Positions 56,061 through 64,000 of a stretch of 64,000 nt of DNA are shown here, piece after piece. The stretch spans positions 496,001 to 560,000 of the forward strand of contig CAVRCA010000003.1 in the NCBI GenBank assembly GCA_963719345.1, given 5' to 3'. Under the pieces are notes generated by a model. It was not told the origin of the DNA. It saw only the letters and a program-made list of their open reading frames with translations, and made no database searches. The translations under genes were made by a program, and so were the position numbers. Position 1 is the stretch's first letter; every line of letters begins with the position of its first letter. The stretch comes from CAVRCA01 sp963719345 (GTDB taxonomy: Bacteria; Pseudomonadota; Alphaproteobacteria; Acetobacterales; Acetobacteraceae).

Positions 56061-56387
56061 TCAGGGCGGGCGATATGCCGAGGTTTCCTCCTGGGCGCAA
56101 GAGACTCCGCCCCCCGCCTCGATCTCGGCATAGAGCAGACGAGCCTCGGCGGCGGGCCCACGCCGGGCGGCCAGCGCCTGCACCCGGAGGACGCGCACGC
56201 TGCCCCGCAGCGGCAGGGTCAGCACATCGCCGACCCGCAACCTGGCGTGCGGCTTGTCGGTGGGCTGGCGGTTGATCCGCACCAGCCCGCCGCTGACCAG
56301 CCGCGCGCAATCGCTGCGCGCCTTCATGAAGCGGGCGCACCAGAGCCATTTGTCGAGGCGCTGCCAGTCGCGATCCTCGCCGTTCAT
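56061..56387 (-). CDS. S4-domain RNA-binding protein (HslR-like)
   Basis: A 108-residue protein with an S4 RNA-binding domain (RLDKWLWCARFMKARSDCARLVSGGLVRINRQPTDKPHARLRVGDVLTLPLRG). It resembles E. coli HslR (Hsp15), which binds free 50S subunits with stalled nascent chains. ATG 56387 gives MNGEDRDWQRLDKWLW. It is 13 bases after the helicase stop on the same strand and precedes fdxA, so a helicase-S4-fdxA transcript is likely. The C-terminal tail is Glu/Ala-rich. Confidence 0.86.
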   Translation of the reverse strand: MNGEDRDWQRLDKWLWCARFMKARSDCARLVSGGLVRINRQPTDKPHARLRVGDVLTLPLRGSVRVLRVQALAARRGPAAEARLLYAEIEAGGGVSCAQEETSAYRPP

Positions 56388-56400
56388 CGAGCCGCGACCT

Positions 56401-58900
56401 CTAGCGGCGCAGTGCCGCCAGGGCGGCGAACGGACCGGCACGTGGCGGCGCTTCGGCAGGCGCGACCTCGGCCGGGCGCTTGCGCCGGATCGGGACGATC
56501 ATCGCCGGGCTCGGCGGTCCATACGTGTCGGGCGGCAGGCTGCCGGCGGGGATCACGCGGAAGCCGATGCGGCGCAGGATGACCCCCAGCAGGTCCGGGC
56601 CCACCGAGAAGCGGGAGGCGAGACCGGCGGGCAGCGCCGCCGGACTGCGCCGGGCCGACCAGGCGAGCTCGGCGCTGACCCGCTCGGCAACGTCGAGGCG
56701 GATCAGTACGGGCCCGGCGACGATCCAGCCGATCGCCTCGGCGAACCCGGTCGGCCACTCCGGCGGCGGCGCGAGGGAGACAAGGCCCGGCGCCGGCAAG
56801 CGCGGCAGGCCGTGGTTGTGCTGCAAGGCCCAGAGCCGCGCCCGCATGGCCAGCGCGCGCGGCTTGAGCAACGCGGGCAGGAACAGCGCGAACCGTCCGG
56901 CCCGCACCCCAAGCGCCTTGAACTCGGCTCGCAGCGCCGGCGCGATCGTGGCCTCCGTGGGGCCGGGCACCAGGCCGAGCGTCTCGCTGAGGCGATGGAC
57001 GGCGCCGCGCAGCGTCGGCGCCGCGCGGGCCCGCTCGACGGCATGGAACAGCGGTGCCAGCTCGCGCCCGACCGTCGCGTCGACGAAAAGCTGGAGCCGC
57101 AGGCGCACCCGCTCGCGCTGGGCGCCGTCCAGGAACTCGCTGCCCAGCACCTCGACCATCGGGCGCAGAACGGTCGCACCCCGGCGAACCCGCGCCACCG
57201 GCGCGCCGTCCCAGCTCAGCCGCTGATCGTCGTCCCACTGGAACGCGGCGTCGGCGGCGGCCTCGAGGCGCCCGACCCGGCGCGGCATCTCCTCCCGCAG
57301 CGCCCGGCGCGCGGCCCGCAGCACCAGCTTGCGTCCCTCGCCCTCGGTCAGCGGGTCGGGATGGAAAAAGAAGCCGCCGACATGACCGACCGGGTGGCCC
57401 TCCACCACCACCTCGCCACGCCGGGTCACGGCGGACAACAGTTCCTCGCCCTCGCCCGCCTCGAGCCGGCGCATCAGATGGGCCGCCCGGCGATCGACGA
57501 AGCGGCTGGTCAAGCGCTCGTGCAGCGCGTCGGACAGCAGGTCCTCGACCTCGCGCGCCTTGGCCTGCCAGTGCGGCGCGTCGCGCACCCAGTCGGCGCG
57601 GGCGGCGATGTACGACCAGACCCGAACGCCGGCCAGCCGCTGCATCAGCGTGTCGATGTCGCCCTCGCTGCGGGCCAGGGCGGCGATCTGGCTCGCCAGC
57701 CAGTCGGTCGGCAAGCCGCCGTCCCGCACGATGTGGCCGAACACCCGGGCGCACAGACGCGTGTGGGTGTCGTCGGCGAGCTTGCGGAAATCCGGGATCT
57801 GGCAGGCTTCCCACAGCAGGCGCACCCGCGACCGGCCGCGCGCCAGGTCGCGGATCTCCGCCTCACGGGACAGGGCGGCCAGGGTTTCCAGGTCGGAGGC
57901 GTCGTTGCCGCGGATCAGTCCGGGCGCCGGCGGTGGCCGGGTCAGGCTGTCGAGCAACGCGTCCACATGGTCGAGATCGAGGTCGCTGTTGCGCCAGCAG
58001 AGCTGGGTCAGCGCCTCGAAATTGTGGTTCTCCACCGCATACACGATCTCGTCGGGGATCGGCGGGCACTGGGTGGTGGTGCCGAACGTGCCGTCGCGCA
58101 TCCCCCGGCCGGCTCGCCCGGCGATCTGCGCCACCTCCGACGCGGTCAGCCGGCGCGGCCGATGGCCATCGAACTTGGAGAGACCGGCGAAGGCGACGTG
58201 GTCGACGTCCATGTTGAGGCCCATGCCGATCGCGTCGGTGGCGACCAAGAAATCCACCTCCTTGTCTTGGTAGAGTGCGACCTGGGCGTTGCGGGTGCGC
58301 GGCGACAGCCGGCCCATGACGACCGCGCAGCCGCCGCGACGCCGCCGGATCAGCTCGGCGATGGCATAAACCTCGCCGGCGCTGAAGGCGACCACGGCGC
58401 TGCGCGGCGGCAGCTTGGAGAGTTTCACGGGACCGGCGTAGTGCAGCTGCGACAGCCGCGGCCGGCGACTCGACCTGCGCGTACGGCACCAGCAGCTGGA
58501 GCAGCGGGCGGATCGTCTCGGCGCCCAAAAACATCGTCTCCACCAGGCCGCGGGCGTGCAGCAGCCGATCGGTGAATACATGGCCGCGATCGGGGTCGGC
58601 GCAGAGCTGGATCTCGTCGACGGCCACGAACTCGGCGTCGCGGTCGAGCGGCATCGCCTCGACGGTGCAGGAGAACCAGCGCGCGTCGGGCGGGACTATC
58701 TTCTCCTCGCCGGTGATCAGCGCGACGTTCCTGACGCCCTTGCGGGCGACCATCCGGTCGTAGTTCTCGCGCGCCAGCAGCCGCAGCGGGAAGCCGATGA
58801 TGCCGGATGAATGCGCCAGCATCCGCTCGATGGCCAGATGCGTCTTGCCCGTGTTGGTGGGGCCGAGCACGGCCTTCACGCGCGGAGCGAATCCCGACAT
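56401..58900 (-). CDS. SUV3-like ATP-dependent RNA helicase (MgpS type), one apparent indel
   Basis: A superfamily 2 helicase of about 832 residues, related to mitochondrial SUV3. The N-terminal Walker A is VKAVLGPTNTGKTHLAIERML, followed by FPLRLLARENYDRM and the DEIQ box (AEFVAVDEIQLCADPDRGHVFTDRLL). The C-terminal RecA lobe has FLVATDAIGMGLNMDVDHVAFAGLSKFDG and QIAGRAGRGMRDG. One base near 58475 breaks the frame between the lobes. The long C-terminal part is rich in Arg and Ala with no named domain. ATG 58900 is chosen from the family N-terminus. It is divergent from htpG. Confidence 0.85.
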
Positions 58901-58968
58901 GGAAGGATGTTTGGGGCTTGGCCGGCCGAATGCAAGCGCCGAGGCGACCGGGCCACAACCCCCAGTGA

Positions 58969-58996
58969 TTGAATCGGCGCGCAACCGGGTACATAT
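58969..58996 (+). promoter_or_regulatory. Possible heat-shock-type promoter of htpG
   Basis: TTGAAT (58969-58974) and TACATAT (58990-58996) are 15 bases apart, in the divergent region between the helicase and htpG genes and 35 bases before the htpG start. The spacing is short for sigma-70 but acceptable for sigma-32-type promoters, which control htpG in other bacteria. The match to any consensus is partial. Confidence 0.25.
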
Positions 58997-59030
58997 CGCG
59001 CGCCGCGAAGGGCTGGGCAGGAGATCAGGC

Positions 59031-60914
<1,884 letters not shown>

Positions 60915-61229
60915 CTAGCGGGAGGTTGCGGGGCTGGGAGCGGCGGGCGGCACGGGGGTGGAGGTCACATTCCGATCGGTGTACGGACCCGTGTAGTTCC
61001 GGTTGAGCTGCCCGGAGTTCAGCGTGTCCACCTTGCCATCCCCCGTATCGTTGCCCTTGTCGTTGCGCTTGTCGACATTGCCGTAGGGATTGTCGGCATT
61101 GGCCGCCAGGACGATGGCATCCGGCGCGCCGTGACCGGGCAGCGGAAACGGCGGCGGTGCTCCGGGCATTGAGGCTACGGCGAAGGTCGCCGCGAGCGCG
61201 CCGACCAGGGACGACCGGGTGGGTGACAT
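60915..61229 (-). CDS. Small secreted hypothetical protein
   Basis: A 104-residue protein of unknown function. The first 30 residues (MSPTRSSLVGALAATFAVASMPGAPP) look like a signal peptide. The mature part is hydrophilic, Asp/Asn/Gly-rich and low in complexity (YGNVDKRNDKGNDTGDGKVDTLNSGQLNRNYTGPY), ending in a Pro/Ala tail. The Asp/Asn spacing (DKRNDKGNDTGDG) could bind calcium, but no full EF-hand is seen. GGAGAAGC precedes the ATG. Its stop codon lies directly against the htpG stop, in convergent orientation. Confidence 0.6.
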   Translation of the reverse strand: MSPTRSSLVGALAATFAVASMPGAPPPFPLPGHGAPDAIVLAANADNPYGNVDKRNDKGNDTGDGKVDTLNSGQLNRNYTGPYTDRNVTSTPVPPAAPSPATSR

Positions 61230-61328
61230 TGCTTCTCCATCGGCACTTATGATCGGTCTGAACCCGCGAATTCTGCTGAACGCGCAGCGAGGCGGCTTGG
61301 CGGCGGCTGTCGACCGCCGCCGTAGTCG

Positions 61329-61529
61329 CTACTTCTTCGCGTTCTGGCCGCTCTTGCCGTGCGCCTTGCCGCTGCTCTCGTGTGCCTTGCTGGAGTGGCC
61401 GTGCGCCTCAGTGGAGTGCTTGTGCGCGGCCGAATGGTCGCCCTTGTCGTGATGCTCGGCGGCGGTCCGGTGCGACTTCGCCGCCTTCTCGTGATGCTCG
61501 GCGGCTTCGGTATGACTTGCTTTCGGCAT
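61329..61529 (-). CDS. Small His/Lys/Ala-rich protein
   Basis: A 66-residue highly basic protein made of His-, Lys-, Ala- and Ser-rich units such as AAEHHEKAAKSHRTAAEHH and STEAHGHSSKAHESSGKAHG. It has no hydrophobic core, so it is probably disordered. Similar small proteins are widespread in proteobacteria. They have been suggested to act in stress or in nucleic-acid or metal binding, but no function is proven. It stands alone between the secreted hypothetical and the amidase. Confidence 0.65.
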   Translation of the reverse strand: MPKASHTEAAEHHEKAAKSHRTAAEHHDKGDHSAAHKHSTEAHGHSSKAHESSGKAHGKSGQNAKK

Positions 61530-61607
61530 GGTTTCCTCAGTCGTGGTTCACAGGCTTCAGCGCCTGCCAGCGCACAACGGGTTAATCGCCTGATGGTTGC
61601 CAGCCGG

Positions 61608-63020
61608 TCAAGTAATAAGCGCTGGGCGCTGGCTCGGCCAGTCCTGCACCATCTCGAAGGCTGCCGCCGCCTGCAGCACACCGAGGTCGTCGAAGCGGCG
61701 ACCGACGATCTGCAAGCCGACCGGCAGCCCGTCCGAGGTAAAGCCACAGGGCACGCTGGCCGCAGGGTCTCCAGTGAAGTTGAACGGGTAGGAGAACTCG
61801 GCCCAGCTCACCCAGTCCCATTCGTGCTGCCCCCAATGCTCGGGCATCAGCCGTTCGGCCGGGAAGGCGGCAACCGAAACCGCGGGTGTGAGGAGGAAAT
61901 CCCAGTCCTCGAACCAGCGATGGGCAGCGGCGATGTAGGCAAACTTGCGGTCGCGGGCCAGCATGTAGTCGGTCATCGACACGTCGAGCCCGGCCCGGAT
62001 GCAGGCGACCAGGCCGGGGTCCATCCGGCTCTCCCACTCCGCCAGCTTCGGGGCAAGGCGCGTCAGGTGCGCCGGCCAGAACAGGCGGATCAGCTCCGGA
62101 CCGTCCTTGGCCCACGGCAACGCCACCTCGTCCACCACCGCGCCCAGCTCCGAAAAGCGCTGGGCCGCCGCCCGCGTGAGCGCGGCTATTTCGGGATCGA
62201 TGCGGGCATAGCCGAGATCAGGGCTGTAGGCGATCCGCTTGCCGCGAACCCCGTCGTGGAAGCGCACCGCGTAGCGCGCCGGCGGTCCCTCGCACGAGGT
62301 GTGATCGAGCAGGTCCGGCCCTGCCATCACCTGCAGCATCAGCGCGGCATCGGCTACGGTGCGCGTGATCGGGCCGTTGTGGGTGGTGTAATCGGCGGTG
62401 CTCACCGGATAGTGCGGCACCCGCCCGTAGGTCGGCTTGATCCCGAACACGCCGCAGAAATGCGCCGGCATCCGGATCGAACCGGCGCCGTCGCTGCCGT
62501 GGTGCAGCGGGCCGAACCCCGCCGCCGCCGCCGCCGCCGCGCCGGCAGACGAGGCACCGGCGCTCATGCCGTGCCGCCACGGATTGTGCGTGATGCCGGT
62601 GAGCGGGCTGTGGCTCACCCCGGTCCAGCCGTACTCGCTCGTCGTGGTCTTGCCGAGCAGGATCGCGCCGGCCCGCTCGAGATGCGTGACGAACGGCGCG
62701 TCCTCGGCCGGCCGAAATCCCTCCATCGTCCGTGAACCGAACTGCGTCGGCATGGTGCGCGTCCAGGAGAGGTCCTTGATCGTCACCGGAATGCCGTGCA
62801 GCGGACCGAGCGTGTCGCCGCGCGTCACCGCCGCCTCGGCCTGGCGGGCCGCATCCATCGCCGCATCGGCGGCGAGATGGGCGAACGCGTTGATGCGCGG
62901 GTTCACCGCCTCGATGCGTCGCAGGATGGTCCGCATCAGCTCGACGGGCGACAGCTTCTTGTCCGCGATGAGCGCGACCAGCTCGGTCGCCGGAGTATAG
63001 GCAAGGTCGTCGTCGGTCAT
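61608..63020 (-). CDS. Amidase signature family hydrolase (second copy)
   Basis: A 470-residue amidase. The catalytic Lys is in GIPVTIKDLSWTRTM. The cis-Ser region reads HGMSAGASSAGAAAAAAAGFGPLH, where the family usually has GGSSGG, so the glycines are partly replaced. The nucleophile Ser is in GSDGAGSIRMPAHFCGVFGIKP. It starts MTDDDLAYTPATELVALIADKKLSPVELM. The SDR gene is upstream with 16 bases between. This amidase and the one at 21591-23042 are distant paralogues, and each stands next to an SDR gene. Confidence 0.88.
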   Translation of the reverse strand: MTDDDLAYTPATELVALIADKKLSPVELMRTILRRIEAVNPRINAFAHLAADAAMDAARQAEAAVTRGDTLGPLHGIPVTIKDLSWTRTMPTQFGSRTMEGFRPAEDAPFVTHLERAGAILLGKTTTSEYGWTGVSHSPLTGITHNPWRHGMSAGASSAGAAAAAAAGFGPLHHGSDGAGSIRMPAHFCGVFGIKPTYGRVPHYPVSTADYTTHNGPITRTVADAALMLQVMAGPDLLDHTSCEGPPARYAVRFHDGVRGKRIAYSPDLGYARIDPEIAALTRAAAQRFSELGAVVDEVALPWAKDGPELIRLFWPAHLTRLAPKLAEWESRMDPGLVACIRAGLDVSMTDYMLARDRKFAYIAAAHRWFEDWDFLLTPAVSVAAFPAERLMPEHWGQHEWDWVSWAEFSYPFNFTGDPAASVPCGFTSDGLPVGLQIVGRRFDDLGVLQAAAAFEMVQDWPSQRPALIT

Positions 63021-63036
63021 CGCGGTCCTCAGTCAG

Positions 63037-63777
63037 TCAGTAGGTTGCGCGGCCGCCGGAGACGTCGAAGACCGCGCCGGTGCTGAACGAGGCCTCGCGG
63101 CTGGCGAGGAAGCAAACCATGGCAGCGACTTCCTCGATGGCGATGAACCGCCCGAGCGGGATTTTCGCCAGCATGTAGTCGATCTGCGCCTCCGTCATCT
63201 GGGCGAACAGCGGGGTGCGCACCACGGCGGGGGCGACGCAGTTCACCCGGATGTCGGTCTGGGCAAGTTCCTTGCCGAGCGATTTCGTCAACCCGATCAC
63301 GCCCGCCTTGGAGGCGCTGTAGGCGGCGGCGTTGGGGTTTCCCTCCTTGCCGGCGACCGAGGCGATGTTGACGATGCGCCCGTACCCACTGCGCAGCATG
63401 TGCGGCACGACGGCCCGGCAGGTGTAGTAGACACCGTTCAGATTGACATCGATCACCCGGTTCCAGTCCTCGACGCGGTACTCCCAGCTTGTCGCGTTGG
63501 GGCCGGTGATGCCGGCCGAGGCGACCAGCACGTCGATCCGACCCAATGCCTCGACGGTGAGGTCGGCGGCGCGTTGCATCGCTGCGGCGTCGGTCGCGTC
63601 GACCTCGCGCGTGTGCGCGCCCCCCGGCAGTTGCGCCGCCACCCCGGCCAGCGCCGCGGCGTCCCGGTCCCAGATGGACAGCCGGGCGCCCTCGGCGGCG
63701 AGGCGCTGGGCGATGCCGAGGCCAATGCCGGAGGCACCCCCGGTGACGACCGCATTCTGGCCGGCAAATCGCTCCAT
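63037..63777 (-). CDS. SDR family NAD(P)-dependent oxidoreductase
   Basis: A 246-residue classical short-chain dehydrogenase. TGGASGIGLGIAQRLAAEG is the cofactor loop, VLVASAGITGPN is in place of NNAG, and the catalytic Ser and YxxxK are present (RIVNIASVAGKEGNPNAAAYSASKAGVIGLTKSLGKEL). The ending FSTGAVFDVSGGRATY is characteristic of a group acting on sugars or sugar acids. It may oxidise or reduce a polyol or keto acid. It shares a transcript with the amidase downstream. Confidence 0.9.
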   Translation of the reverse strand: MERFAGQNAVVTGGASGIGLGIAQRLAAEGARLSIWDRDAAALAGVAAQLPGGAHTREVDATDAAAMQRAADLTVEALGRIDVLVASAGITGPNATSWEYRVEDWNRVIDVNLNGVYYTCRAVVPHMLRSGYGRIVNIASVAGKEGNPNAAAYSASKAGVIGLTKSLGKELAQTDIRVNCVAPAVVRTPLFAQMTEAQIDYMLAKIPLGRFIAIEEVAAMVCFLASREASFSTGAVFDVSGGRATY

Positions 63778-63877
63778 CCTGTCGCTCCCTGGCTGGATTG
63801 CCTATCAAGGCGGCTCGGGCGTGGCCCCGCAAGAGCAGGAGCGCGCCCGCACGCTGGAGAGAGACGACCGAGCAACG

Positions 63878-63985
63878 GCGCCGCGATGCCGGCGAGGAAC
63901 ACCGAGAGGTAGGACCCGCACCGTCGCGCACGTCCGCGATCAGGAAGTTGGCCCCGTCGAGGCCGGCGGCTGCGCGAAACCGCCG
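63878..63985 (-). pseudogene. Possible fragment of the N-terminus of an MFS transporter
   Basis: On the minus strand a reading RAAAGLDGANFLIADVRDGAG, which after one base shift continues YLSVFLAG, resembles the first helix of major facilitator transporters of the type LDGANFLxADVRDGxGPYLSVFL. After YLSVFLAG the similarity ends within the intergenic region. There is no clear start codon and no downstream continuation. It looks like a remnant, or a gene damaged by assembly errors at the window edge. Confidence 0.35.
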
Positions 63986-64000
63986 ATTGACGGGTCACGC

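Overview
The window is a high-GC (near 70 % by eye) chromosomal segment of an alphaproteobacterium, most likely a member of the Rhodospirillales close to Acetobacteraceae. The reasons are the split ATP synthase locus (atpHAGDC without the F0 genes) directly after priA, the plsC-miaB-phoH-ybeY-corC and tsaB-rimI orders, the helicase / S4 protein / FdxA / CarD block, and a PEP-CTERM secreted protein. This placement is inference from gene order and protein style; no rRNA is present.

Layout. 1-7.1 kb: 3' part of priA, then atpHAGDC with a paired palindromic repeat between atpA and atpG. 7.2-11.6 kb: ferritin-like protein, DUF3311 protein with its solute:sodium symporter, DMT exporter, DUF4142 lipoprotein. 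11.6-16.2 kb: VOC protein, tRNA-Leu, 2-hydroxyacid dehydrogenase, class A penicillin-binding protein, a heptad-repeat membrane protein and a YgjP-like metalloprotease. 16.3-19.3 kb: sugar epimerase, aminotransferase, and a PEP-CTERM protein with a good sigma-54 promoter. 19.4-24.3 kb (minus): BluB, Nramp-like transporter, amidase, atypical SDR, thioesterase. 24.4-27.7 kb: GlcD-type oxidase and SLC13-type permease. 27.6-34.2 kb (minus): plsC, miaB, phoH, ybeY, corC, CBS protein, tsaB, rimI. 34.4-40.3 kb: tamA-tamB. 40.4-44.2 kb: cysteine hydrolase, periplasmic sugar dehydrogenase, TPR protein, RlpA-like protein. 44.2-45.1 kb: a damaged BrnT/BrnA locus. 45.1-54.4 kb: accessory metabolism, including a tightly overlapping kinase / enolase-like / 2-hydroxyacid dehydrogenase operon. 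54.5-61.5 kb: CarD, FdxA, S4 protein, SUV3-like helicase, HtpG, two small proteins. 61.6-64 kb: amidase, SDR, and what looks like the 5' end of an MFS gene.

Two cautions. First, about 25 apparent single-base indels interrupt 16 otherwise well-conserved genes (AtpD, MiaB, YbeY, PhoH, TamA, TamB and others), plus one amber codon in miaB. Essential genes are hit as often as accessory ones, so consensus errors in the assembly are the simplest explanation. I describe these loci as one gene each and give the break points. Second, functions below the family level are inference.

The most interesting unit is at 48.9-53.3 kb. An APH-fold kinase, an enolase paralogue with two altered substrate-site residues, and a D-2-hydroxyacid dehydrogenase share start/stop codons, and an alpha/beta hydrolase follows. 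Together they suggest an undescribed route through a phosphorylated hydroxy acid. Other points of interest are the sigma-54 control of the PEP-CTERM gene, the orphaned BrnA antitoxin with its palindromic operator, and an in-frame 15-bp repeat in htpG.
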